This document shows, in pieces, positions 37,850-46,127 of a DNA stretch of 64,000 nt. Each line of letters opens with the position of its first letter. Within the stretch, counting starts at the first letter, position 1. A model generated the notes under the pieces. It saw only the letters and a list, made by a program, of their open reading frames with translations, was not told where the DNA came from and did no database searches. This DNA comes from Pseudomonas coleopterorum (lineage in GTDB: Bacteria > Pseudomonadota > Gammaproteobacteria > Pseudomonadales > Pseudomonadaceae): the NCBI RefSeq assembly GCF_900105555.1, contig NZ_FNTZ01000001.1:2108001-2172000 (forward strand), given 5' to 3'. The position numbers and the translations under genes are program-made.

Positions 37850-39397
37850 ATGTTGTTCAACTCGATGGTATTCATTGCCGGTTTTCTGCCCATGGTCTTG
37901 CTGGGGTTCGTCATGCTGGCGGGGACCGGGCGCAGGCGCCTGGCGGCGGTATGGCTGACCCTTGCCTCGCTGGTGTTCTACGGCTGGTGGAATCCGGCCA
38001 ATGTCCCCCTGCTGTTGGGGAGCATCGTGTTCAACTACGTACTGGCGGGGCAATTATTGCGCACCCGTTCCAAGGCACTGCTTATCCTGGGGGTAAGCGC
38101 CAACCTGTCGCTGTTGCTGTACTTCAAGTACACCGGTTTTCTGTTCGGCAGCCTCAACGAAGCGTTCGGCTTGGGCTGGACATTGCAGAACATCACGCTG
38201 CCGCTGGCGATCTCGTTCTTCACCTTTCAGCAGATTGCCTATCTGGTGGACACCCATGACGGCGAGGTGGTCGAGCACGACTTCGTCAATTACTGCCTGT
38301 TCATCACCTTTTTTCCGCACCTCATCGCTGGGCCCATTACCCATCACAAGGAAATGCTCGAGCAATTCCGCGACGGCGACAACTTCCGGCCGCGACTGGT
38401 CAATCTGTCCATCGGCGCAACTGTTTTCTTCGTGGGCTTGTTCAAGAAAGTGATCATGGCCGACCCCATGGGCGAGAAGGCTGCCCCGGTATTTGCCATG
38501 GCCGCCGACGGTACGGTGCCTGCTGCGCATGATGCCTGGATCGGGGCGCTGAGCTACACCCTGCAGATCTACTTCGATTTTTCCGGCTATACCGACATGG
38601 CCATCGGGCTGGGGCTGCTGTTCGGCATCAGCCTGCCAGCCAACTTCAACAGCCCGTTCAAGGCGCGCAACGTGATCGACTATTGGTCGCGCTGGCACAT
38701 GACGCTGACCCGCTTCCTCACCAGCTACATCTACAACCCGATCGTGCTGCGCATCACCCGTCGGCGCATGGCCGCCGGCTTGCCGATGCCCAAGCGCGGC
38801 AAGATGAGCCTGGGTACGTTCTGCATGGTGGTGGCTTATCCGACCGTGCTGACCATGTTCATCTCCGGTGTGTGGCACGGCGCGGGTTGGCAGTTCGTGG
38901 CCTTCGGTCTGGTGCACGGTTTCTACCTGGTGGTGGCCCATGGCTGGCGTGCCTGGAAAGCGCGTCGTGGCTGGGCGGTGGACAGCGATCGCTGGGTCCA
39001 TCGGGTACCGGCGGTGCTGTTGACGTTCGTCTGCGTGGTGGTGGCGATGGTGTTCTTCCGCGCGCCCAGCCTGACCGGCGCCTTGGCGGTGCTGGGCGGC
39101 ATGCTGGGTATGAGCGAACTGCCCACCCCGTTGGCACCCCAGCACCTGCGCAGCTCGATCATGATCGCGGCCCTGCTGGCGTTCGTCTGGTCGCTGCCCA
39201 ACCTCCAGCAGTGGATGGGGCATTTCCGCACGGCGCTCAATGCCAAGCCGGATCTGCACTGGCTGCAGCGCCGAGTGCCTGCCAGCGCCTGGCAGCCCAG
39301 CGCGGCGATCGGCCTGAGCATCGGCGTACTGGCCTTTTTCGCGCTGGCCACTGCGTTTTCGGTGGCGCCCAGCGAGTTTCTCTACTTTCAGTTCTGA
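37850..39397 (+). CDS. MBOAT O-acyltransferase (AlgI/DltB-like)
   Basis: 515 residues from the ATG at 37850. A polytopic membrane-bound O-acyltransferase with about ten hydrophobic segments. Family motifs are SLVFYGWWNP, FTFQQIAYLVDTHDGEV, FVNYCLFITFFPHLIAGPI, the conserved YFDFSGYTDMAIGLGLLFGI, FNSPFKARNVIDYWSRWHMTLTRFL, and the catalytic-site His in SGVWHGAGWQF near residue 340. AlgI-type proteins move acyl groups from a cytoplasmic donor through the membrane to an exported glycan. It is first of four genes with FkbH-like, ACP and SGNH-like proteins. An ACP-bound acyl donor, as in DltB, fits this context better than the acetyl donor of AlgI. Confidence 0.92.
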   Translation: MLFNSMVFIAGFLPMVLLGFVMLAGTGRRRLAAVWLTLASLVFYGWWNPANVPLLLGSIVFNYVLAGQLLRTRSKALLILGVSANLSLLLYFKYTGFLFGSLNEAFGLGWTLQNITLPLAISFFTFQQIAYLVDTHDGEVVEHDFVNYCLFITFFPHLIAGPITHHKEMLEQFRDGDNFRPRLVNLSIGATVFFVGLFKKVIMADPMGEKAAPVFAMAADGTVPAAHDAWIGALSYTLQIYFDFSGYTDMAIGLGLLFGISLPANFNSPFKARNVIDYWSRWHMTLTRFLTSYIYNPIVLRITRRRMAAGLPMPKRGKMSLGTFCMVVAYPTVLTMFISGVWHGAGWQFVAFGLVHGFYLVVAHGWRAWKARRGWAVDSDRWVHRVPAVLLTFVCVVVAMVFFRAPSLTGALAVLGGMLGMSELPTPLAPQHLRSSIMIAALLAFVWSLPNLQQWMGHFRTALNAKPDLHWLQRRVPASAWQPSAAIGLSIGVLAFFALATAFSVAPSEFLYFQF

Positions 39398-39415
39398 CAG
39401 AACAAGGTGCCGACG

Positions 39416-41338
39416 ATGGAACAGTTAGCCTGGCTTGCACAACACCCCGACCTGGGCGCGGCGATCACTTGCGCCAAATCATTGAGCGATCCTGTGGCAC
39501 GCCTGCGCGAAGCCGCCCGGCTGGCCGGCTATCGTCGCGATTTCACCCTGACCCTGCGCCTGGATCGCCTGGCCAGGGAGGGCATCGATCTGCTTGCTCG
39601 TGAAGGGCAGTCGGCTGTGTCCGGTTTCACCCCATTGAGAATGGCCGTGCTGGCCTCGCACACCGTTGACCACTTGCTGCCGGGCATCCGCGTCGCCGCG
39701 CTGCAACGTCAGGTCGGTGTGTCGCTGTACCTGGCGCCTTATGGTCAGTATCGCCAGGCGTTGCTCGGCGACGATCCGGCGGTGAAGGCATTCGCTCCGC
39801 AAATCATCCTGCTGGCCCTGGATGCCCTCGACTCGCCTCCCGATTGCCCTCTGCATGCCAGTGCGCAAGAGGCCGAAAGCGCCGTGCAGGCGCGCGTCGC
39901 CGAATTGCGCGGGCTTTGGCGCAAGGCGCGCGAGCGCTACGCCGCTCAGGTCATCCAGCAGACTGGGGTGCCTGCCGGCCCGGCGCTGTTCGGACACTTC
40001 GACGCGCAGGTGCCGGGCTCGCCGCGGGCTTTGCTCGAGCGCCTGAACAGCGAGATTCGCCGCGCCGCAGCCGAGGACGGCGTGTTGCTCATGGACCTGG
40101 CCTGGAGCGCTGCCTGCGGCCAGTACGGTGACGGCCTGGCCAACCCGGTGCGCTGGCATCAGGCCAAGCAGCTGGTCAGTCCGGTCTGGGCACCGCTGTA
40201 TGGCGACCAGTTGGCGCGCATTGCCGCCGCCGTGGTCGGTCGGTCGCGCAAGTGCCTGGTGCTGGACCTGGACAACACCCTGTGGGGCGGCGTGGTCGGC
40301 GACGATGGCGTGGACGGTCTGTACCTGGGGCAGGGCAGCGCCACCGGCGAAGCCTTTCTGGCCTTCCAGCACTACGCGGTGCAGCTGGCACGTCGCGGCG
40401 TGATTCTGGCGGTGTGCAGCAAGAACGACCAGCAGGTTGCCGAAGCGGCCTTCGGTCATCCGGAAATGGCCCTCAAGCGCAGCGATATCGCGGTGTTCGT
40501 AGCCAATTGGGAAGACAAGGCGAGCAACCTGCGGCGCATTGCCGAGCAGTTGAACATTGGCCTGGACAGCCTGGTCTTCGTCGACGACAACCCGGCCGAA
40601 CGTGACATCGTGCGCCGCGAGTTGCCTCAGGTGGCTGTTCCGGAACTGCCCGATGACGTCGCCGACTACCCGGCGCGGGTCGCGGCGGCGGGTTACTTCG
40701 AGGCTATCGCCTTCACCGCCGACGATGGTGCGCGGGTGCAGACCTACCGGGCCAACAGCGAGCGTCAGGCAGCCATGGCCGAGGCCACCGACATGGTCGG
40801 CTACCTCAAGGGCCTGCAGATGGTCATGCAGGTGCGGCCCATAGGCGCTGCCGAGCGGGCGCGGGCCACGCAACTGATCAACAAGACCAACCAGTTCAAT
40901 CTGACCACCCGGCGCTACAGCGAGGCAGAGGTGCAGCAATTGGCGGACAGCCCCGGCGCACTGGCGTTGAGCCTGCGCTTGACCGACAAGTTCGGTGACA
41001 ACGGCCTGATCAGTGTGGTGCTGGCGCGTGCCGATGCGGCCTGCGCCAGCGACGAATTGTTCATCGACACTTGGCTGATGAGTTGCCGCGTGCTGGGGCG
41101 CCAGGCTGAACAGGCGGCCTTGCAAGTGCTTGCCCAATACGCCACGACCGCTGGCTACAGCGCCTTGATCGGCGAGTATCGCCCGAGCGAGCGCAATGCG
41201 ATGGTCGCCGAGCATTACCCGCAACTGGGTTTCGTTCACCAGCCGAACCCCGATCCTGCCTCGACTGCCACGTTCTGGCGTTACCCGCTGGCGACCCCAC
41301 CTCACTTCAACCACCACATCGAGATCCGTCATGACTGA
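39416..41338 (+). CDS. FkbH-like HAD-IIIC family protein (probable glyceryl-ACP loader)
   Basis: 640 residues from the ATG at 39416 (AAGG 8 bases upstream). Three parts: an N-terminal domain (1-250) with a Rossmann/SGNH-like look (VLASHTVDHLLPGIRVAAL), a HAD-IIIC phosphatase domain with the nucleophile motif CLVLDLDNTLWGGVVGDDG near residue 285, plus CSKND and VFVDDNPAERD, and a C-terminal GNAT-like domain (INKTNQFNLTTRRYS, LTDKFGDNGLISVV, IDTWLMSCRVLGR). FkbH proteins take the D-glyceryl phosphate of 1,3-bisphosphoglycerate, remove phosphate and load glycerate on an ACP as thioester in polyketide starter or methoxymalonyl-ACP synthesis. Here no polyketide genes are near. The last bases overlap the ACP gene start, coupling the enzyme to its carrier. 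Confidence 0.9.
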   Translation: MEQLAWLAQHPDLGAAITCAKSLSDPVARLREAARLAGYRRDFTLTLRLDRLAREGIDLLAREGQSAVSGFTPLRMAVLASHTVDHLLPGIRVAALQRQVGVSLYLAPYGQYRQALLGDDPAVKAFAPQIILLALDALDSPPDCPLHASAQEAESAVQARVAELRGLWRKARERYAAQVIQQTGVPAGPALFGHFDAQVPGSPRALLERLNSEIRRAAAEDGVLLMDLAWSAACGQYGDGLANPVRWHQAKQLVSPVWAPLYGDQLARIAAAVVGRSRKCLVLDLDNTLWGGVVGDDGVDGLYLGQGSATGEAFLAFQHYAVQLARRGVILAVCSKNDQQVAEAAFGHPEMALKRSDIAVFVANWEDKASNLRRIAEQLNIGLDSLVFVDDNPAERDIVRRELPQVAVPELPDDVADYPARVAAAGYFEAIAFTADDGARVQTYRANSERQAAMAEATDMVGYLKGLQMVMQVRPIGAAERARATQLINKTNQFNLTTRRYSEAEVQQLADSPGALALSLRLTDKFGDNGLISVVLARADAACASDELFIDTWLMSCRVLGRQAEQAALQVLAQYATTAGYSALIGEYRPSERNAMVAEHYPQLGFVHQPNPDPASTATFWRYPLATPPHFNHHIEIRHD

Positions 41339-41582
41339 AACCACTACCGTATTGCAGGAACTGACCGAGCTGTTCCGTGACCTGTTCGACGACGAAAGCC
41401 TGGAGCTGAACGACGACACCACGGCCGATCAGGTCGAGGGTTGGGACAGCCAGATGCACGTGATGCTGATCGTCGCCGCAGAGCAACGCTTCGGCATCAA
41501 GTTCCGCACCGCTGAGCTTGAGTCGTTGCGCAACGTCGGACAATTCGTCCAGTTGATCGAAAGCAAACGTTCCGGGAGTTGA
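41331..41582 (+). CDS. Free-standing acyl carrier protein
   Basis: 83 residues. Acidic four-helix carrier protein (calculated by eye: many Asp/Glu). The phosphopantetheine attachment Ser lies in VEGWDSQMHVMLIVAAEQRF near residue 40, where the usual DSL reads DSQ. The final helix ESLRNVGQFVQLI is typical of discrete ACPs of FkbJ type. The start overlaps the FkbH stop by 8 bases. In this context it carries the unit loaded by FkbH and presents it to the MBOAT enzyme. It is clearly different from fatty-acid AcpP in sequence. Confidence 0.92.
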   Translation: MTETTTVLQELTELFRDLFDDESLELNDDTTADQVEGWDSQMHVMLIVAAEQRFGIKFRTAELESLRNVGQFVQLIESKRSGS

Positions 41583-41585
41583 CTC

Positions 41586-42599
41586 ATGCAGCCGACCGTA
41601 CAGCCACAAGCGTCGCCCGCCGATCGGGCGGCCATGGGTCCTGCCTACTTGATCTGGATAGCGGTCGGGCTGTTCGGCAGTCTGGCGCTGTTCGCCAGCC
41701 TGATCCTGGGTCTGCGCGTCACCGGCAACCTGCCGCCGCCGGCGTTCTCCAACAGCCTGTGCGCAGACGAAAAACTGGGGTTCATGCGTGAGCACCCGGT
41801 GCCGGCGCCCACCGTGCTGGTGATCGGCTCCTCGGTGGCCTGGCGTCACTTCGACGGGCAGACCGTGGCTGAACGAGCGCCCGGCGTGCGGCCACTCAAT
41901 GGCGCGTTCTGTGGGCTGCACGCCAACCAGTCGGTGTACGTCGCCAACTGGCTGCTGGACCGCGAAACCACGGTCGAGCAGGTCCTGATGATCGTCGATC
42001 CGCTGGATTTCGCCGGATGCAGCACGGTTGCGACTGCGGTTTTCGATCGCCGCGACGCTGATGCCTATGTGTATGGACAAGGCTCGGCGTGGCTGCCCTA
42101 CATGCGTTATTTCAGCCCCGGCTCGTTGCTGCGCAACGCCCGCACGGTCAAGGCCCAGCGGACCGGGCAGGTCGAGTTCGATCCACTGGTGTTCAACCGC
42201 TATGGCGACGGCCCGCTCGACACGCAGAATTCCCGGGATTTGCTCTACGGTCAGCCCGAACCGCTGGACCCGGCCTGCTTTGCGGCGCTGGACAGCCTGG
42301 CCCAGCGCTTGAAGCGTGAAGGGCGCCAGTTGACCGTGGTGGCGACGCCGTTGCATCCGCAGTGGAAAGCCGAACACGAAAGCCGCGGTCAGTTGCTGGC
42401 CGAGTTCGACAGCCGATTGCGCCAGACCCTGGCGCACAGCGGCGCGCAGTTCTGGAACGCCGACACTGACCATCGGATCAGCGAGGCGGCCTTCGTCGAT
42501 GCCATCCACCTGCGCTGGAGTGCGGCCCAGGCACTGTCCGTGGATATTGCGGCGCGCTTGGCGCCGGCCTCGCAGATGGCTGTGGTACAGCGCCAGTAG
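41586..42599 (+). CDS. Membrane-anchored SGNH/AlgJ-AlgX-like protein
   Basis: 337 residues. One N-terminal transmembrane anchor at about residues 20-43 (LIWIAVGLFGSLALFASLILGL), then a soluble, presumably periplasmic domain. A GDS-like nucleophile motif is seen in VLVIGSSVAWRHFDG near residue 78, an Asn region in GLHANQSVYVANWL, and a DxxH pair in VDAIHLRW near the end, as in SGNH-fold acyltransferases/esterases. In alginate and DltD systems such proteins complete acyl transfer outside the membrane after an MBOAT protein. It starts 3 bases after the ACP stop and ends the four-gene operon. The active-site assignment is by pattern only. Confidence 0.75.
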   Translation: MQPTVQPQASPADRAAMGPAYLIWIAVGLFGSLALFASLILGLRVTGNLPPPAFSNSLCADEKLGFMREHPVPAPTVLVIGSSVAWRHFDGQTVAERAPGVRPLNGAFCGLHANQSVYVANWLLDRETTVEQVLMIVDPLDFAGCSTVATAVFDRRDADAYVYGQGSAWLPYMRYFSPGSLLRNARTVKAQRTGQVEFDPLVFNRYGDGPLDTQNSRDLLYGQPEPLDPACFAALDSLAQRLKREGRQLTVVATPLHPQWKAEHESRGQLLAEFDSRLRQTLAHSGAQFWNADTDHRISEAAFVDAIHLRWSAAQALSVDIAARLAPASQMAVVQRQ

Positions 42600-42701
42600 C
42601 CTTCGCTGCCGGCGCTTCGAGCGGCATGCAGGTCGCTGAAAAAATCCTTGCACAACCCGCCGAAACGTTAAAAACCTGTCACGCTTCGGCGCTGCTAGTC
42701 T

Positions 42702-42722
42702 GCCCGTACGCACCCTACGGGC
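42702..42722 (+). promoter_or_regulatory. Hairpin directly before the second hybrid-kinase start
   Basis: GCCCGTA (42702-42708) and TACGGGC (42716-42722) pair perfectly over 7 bases, ending 9 bases before the ATG at 42732. No good Shine-Dalgarno is visible outside it, and GGGC lies within the stem, so it may hide the ribosome-binding site or act as an operator. Confidence 0.4.
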
Positions 42723-42731
42723 AATTGCATC

Positions 42732-45098
42732 ATGAAGGCTTGGGTCATTTCCCTGATCGCGCTGGGCTGCAGCGCTGCGCTCGATGTCCAGGCGCTGGCG
42801 TTGACTGACCCCGAGCGCGCCTGGATACGCGACAACCCGGTGGTGGAGTACGCGGTCGATCCGTATTGGCCCATCGAGTATGTAGAAAATGGCCAGCACC
42901 GCGGCTTGACCCGCGATTACATCGATCACATTCAGCGCACCACTGGCCTGCGCCTGGTTCGAGTGCCCAGCGCCAACTGGCAGGCGACCCAGCAGGCCTT
43001 GGCCACGGGACGATTGATGCTGGCCTCGGTCGTGTCCGAGCGGTTGCTGGGCGCGCAGCCTCGCAGCCAGATGCTGTTGACCCAGCCGTATTTCTTTGGC
43101 GCAACGGTGGCCATCACCCGCGCCAGCACGCCGATGCTGTTCACTGCCAGCCGCCTGGCCGGGCAGACTGTGGCGGTCAAGGGCGGGGGTGGCTATGAAA
43201 ACTACCTTCGCCAGCACCATCCCGATGTTCACCTGCTGTTGATTGCCGATGCCGAGCAGGCCCTGGCCGCCGTGGCCGAGCAGCGCGCCGATGTGGCGAT
43301 CGGCCTGGATGCGGTGCTGCAACCCATGCTGCGCCGCAAATATGCCGGTCGCCTGCACTTGGCCGGGGTGGTGACGGACATGCCTGTGGTGCTGGCCATG
43401 GGCGTGTCACCCAGCGAGCCGCTGTTGCTGAGCATTGTCGACAAGGCGCTGCAGAGCCTGACGTCCAAGGCTACCGACGACATCTACGAGCGCTGGTTGG
43501 TGCAGACCGATTTCGGCGCACCGACCTGGCAGACCCTGGCCCAATACTACTGGCCGGAAATCGTCGCCGGTGTCCTGCTACTGCTGCTGCTCGGGACCCT
43601 GGCTCGCCGTGCCCGTTTGGCGCAACGCCGAGCGCAGCGCAGCGCGCGACGCATGGCGCGCTTTCTGGCCATGATCAGCCACGAGATCCGCACGCCGATG
43701 AACGCGGTGCTGTCAGCCATCGAATTGCTGTCGCGCAGTCGACTGGGTGCCCGCGAGCAGCAGTGGGTCGGCCTGGCCAACGATTCTGCCGTGAACCTGC
43801 TCGAGCTGCTCGACGATGTGCTGGAGATCACCCGCCTGGATGCGGGCGCCGTGCGACTGGACCCGCAGCCCACCGATCTCGTCGAATTGGGCCGCAGCGT
43901 CGCCGAACTGTATCGCCTGCAAGCACACCGCAAAGGACTGACCCTGGAGTACCGCGCACGAGGGCTGGATCATGGGTCAGTCAGGATCGACCGGCTGCGA
44001 CTGCGCCAGATCCTGTCCAATCTGCTGTCCAACGCAGTGAAGTTCACCCACCAGGGTAGAGTCGGCCTGGCCCTGGATTGCAGAATGCTCGACAACGGCC
44101 CGGCCGCACAGCTCACCATCGAGGTCAGCGACAGCGGGGTCGGTATCGCACTAGAACGCCAGAACGAGATGTTCGATGCCTTCACCCAGGCCCACGACAG
44201 TACGGCCGAGCGCTACGGTGGCAGCGGACTGGGCCTGGCCATCTGCAAAGAGCTGGTGCAGCTCATGGGTGGCAGCATCGCGCTGCACAGCATCGTGGGC
44301 CGAGGTACCGAAATCACCTGCCGTCTGCCCGTGGTGCTGGAAGCGCTTGCACCGGTAGTGTCGCCAGCAGCGGCGCTGGCTTTGCAGGACGAGCCACTGG
44401 CGTTGCGCCAGACGGTGCTGGTTGTGGAAGACCACGTACTCAACCAACACGTCATCGCCCAGCAACTGGAGACGCTGGGCTACCCGAGCACCATGGCCGG
44501 GACCGGTGCACAGGCCCTGGCCGCCATCACCGAGCAGGACGACCTGGGCCTGGTATTACTGGATTGCCAACTGCCGGACATCGATGGCTACACCTTGGCT
44601 CGGCGGATCCGGCAACTGTCCGGAGCCAGTGCGCACCTGCCCATCGTCGCCATCTCCGGCGCCAGCGACCCCGAGCATCTACAGCGCTGCTACGCCAACG
44701 GTATGAACGACGTGCTGCTCAAGCCCTTGCAACTGGCAGCGCTGGCGCAGGTCTGTAACCAATTCCTCACCTTGCACGCGCAGCAGGCGGCGCTCACTGC
44801 GTCGACCCTCGATGCCGCGACGCAGCAGGCTCTCGATCAACTTCTACTTGCCTCCTGTCGGGACGATCTGCGCGACCTGACTCAGGCCCTGGAGAACCAG
44901 CAGCTACCAGCCGCCTTCGCTTTGGCGCACCGCATGCAGGGCGCTGCGCGCATGACTGGCGCCCTGAACCTGGCCGATGCGCTGCATCGGCTCCAGCAGC
45001 GCCTGGGATCAGGCCCGCTGCCGCCCGCAGGCTGGCAATCTTGGCTAGAGGAGGTGTACCAGGCGCTGGACGACCATGAGCGGTCGGCGCTGCGCTGA
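42732..45098 (+). CDS. EvgS-like hybrid histidine kinase (single periplasmic sensor)
   Basis: 788 residues. Signal peptide (1-22), one periplasmic SBP_bac_3 sensor (about 28-270, NPVVEYAVDPYWPIEYV, VKGGGGYENYLRQHHP), membrane helix (about 277-296, EIVAGVLLLLLLGTLA), HisKA with phospho-His in MISHEIRTPMN near 317, HATPase (NLLSNAVKF, YGGSGLGLAICKELV), receiver (VLVVEDHVLNQ, Asp in VLLDCQLPDIDGY), and HPt with phospho-His in LAHRMQGAARM near 733. All relay residues are present. It lacks the PAS domain and the second flytrap of the Roc-like kinase at 9251, and it has no regulator gene beside it. It follows the acyltransfer operon by 132 bases in the same direction. Confidence 0.92.
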   Translation: MKAWVISLIALGCSAALDVQALALTDPERAWIRDNPVVEYAVDPYWPIEYVENGQHRGLTRDYIDHIQRTTGLRLVRVPSANWQATQQALATGRLMLASVVSERLLGAQPRSQMLLTQPYFFGATVAITRASTPMLFTASRLAGQTVAVKGGGGYENYLRQHHPDVHLLLIADAEQALAAVAEQRADVAIGLDAVLQPMLRRKYAGRLHLAGVVTDMPVVLAMGVSPSEPLLLSIVDKALQSLTSKATDDIYERWLVQTDFGAPTWQTLAQYYWPEIVAGVLLLLLLGTLARRARLAQRRAQRSARRMARFLAMISHEIRTPMNAVLSAIELLSRSRLGAREQQWVGLANDSAVNLLELLDDVLEITRLDAGAVRLDPQPTDLVELGRSVAELYRLQAHRKGLTLEYRARGLDHGSVRIDRLRLRQILSNLLSNAVKFTHQGRVGLALDCRMLDNGPAAQLTIEVSDSGVGIALERQNEMFDAFTQAHDSTAERYGGSGLGLAICKELVQLMGGSIALHSIVGRGTEITCRLPVVLEALAPVVSPAAALALQDEPLALRQTVLVVEDHVLNQHVIAQQLETLGYPSTMAGTGAQALAAITEQDDLGLVLLDCQLPDIDGYTLARRIRQLSGASAHLPIVAISGASDPEHLQRCYANGMNDVLLKPLQLAALAQVCNQFLTLHAQQAALTASTLDAATQQALDQLLLASCRDDLRDLTQALENQQLPAAFALAHRMQGAARMTGALNLADALHRLQQRLGSGPLPPAGWQSWLEEVYQALDDHERSALR

Positions 45099-45203
45099 AC
45101 GACTGGGCAACGAACGTGCAGTCAAGTTGAACCCGTATGGAACCACAGGGCTCAGAACAGACACTGTTTCCCAAGATACGCTTTCCAATCCCACGGGTGA
45201 TGC

Positions 45204-46073
45204 ATGATCGAAATCAACAGCTATACCACTGTCAAACGTCGACCACGGGTACCGCACGATGTCTTCGCTCATTACTGGCGCGATGTGCACGGCCCTCTGT
45301 GCGCGCGCCTTCCAGGGCTGGGCTTGTACATTCAGCACCATCTTTCCCGTGAGCAGGATGCCCACTTGTGGCCCCTGGCCGAGGGTATCCAGGAAATCAG
45401 CGACTACGAACTCGACGGCGGCGTGGAAATCGGCTTTCTGTCTGCAGCGGATCAAAAGCAGTTTCAGGACGCCAGCTCGCTGCTGTTCAGCGACGAGCAG
45501 AACATGTTCGAGGAAACCCTGGCCTATGATCTGCCCGAAGGTTCGATCAATCTGGTCAACCGCACCGGCGATGAAGTGATGAATGGCCTGGACCAGGCGG
45601 ATCGCATTCATCTGCACCTGAGCCCGCGCGGCACCCTGGAAAGCCTTCACCAGTACCTGCGCGACGAGCTGGGCCCATTGCTGGCAGCCAGCGACGCGGT
45701 GCGCAAGGTGCGTCTGCACCTGTGCGCGCCGTTCAACAACGATGGCATGCATCCGCCGGCGCCGGATGTCGCCCACACCGCGACGCCGGTACGTGAGCAA
45801 CTGGCCGTGCTGGAGATCGCATTCGTCAGTCCGCTGGCGCGTCGGAAGTTTTTCCAGAGCGACGAATTCCAGCAGTCGCAGGCAGCACAGGCACGGCATA
45901 TCGCCCAACTCAAGGCTTTTGCGGTGTCCGGTGTGTATACCTATGTGTATGACGGCGAGATCACCACGGCTGGCCTGCGTGGCAGTCGCGCTGCCGAGCT
46001 GATCGACTACCTGGGCGCCAACAACCAGATCACCGCCGACATCAACGCCTTGTTCTCACCCGAGCGCAGCTGA
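45204..46073 (+). CDS. EthD-domain protein of unknown function
   Basis: 289 residues, cytoplasmic. The N-terminal part matches the EthD/dimeric alpha-beta barrel pattern (TTVKRRPRVPHDVFAHYWRDVHGPLCARLPGLGLYIQHH, where HYWRDVHGP is the hallmark). A second ferredoxin-like repeat may follow at about 130-240 (DRIHLHLSPRGTLESLHQYLRDELGPLLAA). EthD is needed for ethyl tert-butyl ether degradation in Rhodococcus but most members have no known role. It stands alone with 105 bases upstream and converges with the Gfo/Idh/MocA gene. Confidence 0.8.
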   Translation: MIEINSYTTVKRRPRVPHDVFAHYWRDVHGPLCARLPGLGLYIQHHLSREQDAHLWPLAEGIQEISDYELDGGVEIGFLSAADQKQFQDASSLLFSDEQNMFEETLAYDLPEGSINLVNRTGDEVMNGLDQADRIHLHLSPRGTLESLHQYLRDELGPLLAASDAVRKVRLHLCAPFNNDGMHPPAPDVAHTATPVREQLAVLEIAFVSPLARRKFFQSDEFQQSQAAQARHIAQLKAFAVSGVYTYVYDGEITTAGLRGSRAAELIDYLGANNQITADINALFSPERS

Positions 46074-46127
46074 CCACTCGATTGGACTGGCGCGAGGGCG
46101 TGCGCCTGCACGCCCTTGGCCGATCCT

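Noticed and set aside
39479..41422. Open frame of 647 codons on the minus strand
   Set aside because: Antisense to the FkbH-like gene, which has clear catalytic motifs. No recognisable domain in the antisense frame.
41307..43358. Open frame of 683 codons on the minus strand
   Set aside because: Shadow of the ACP, SGNH-like and hybrid-kinase genes. Composition (Gln/Arg/His/Gly-rich) is typical of out-of-frame translation, and no motif is found.
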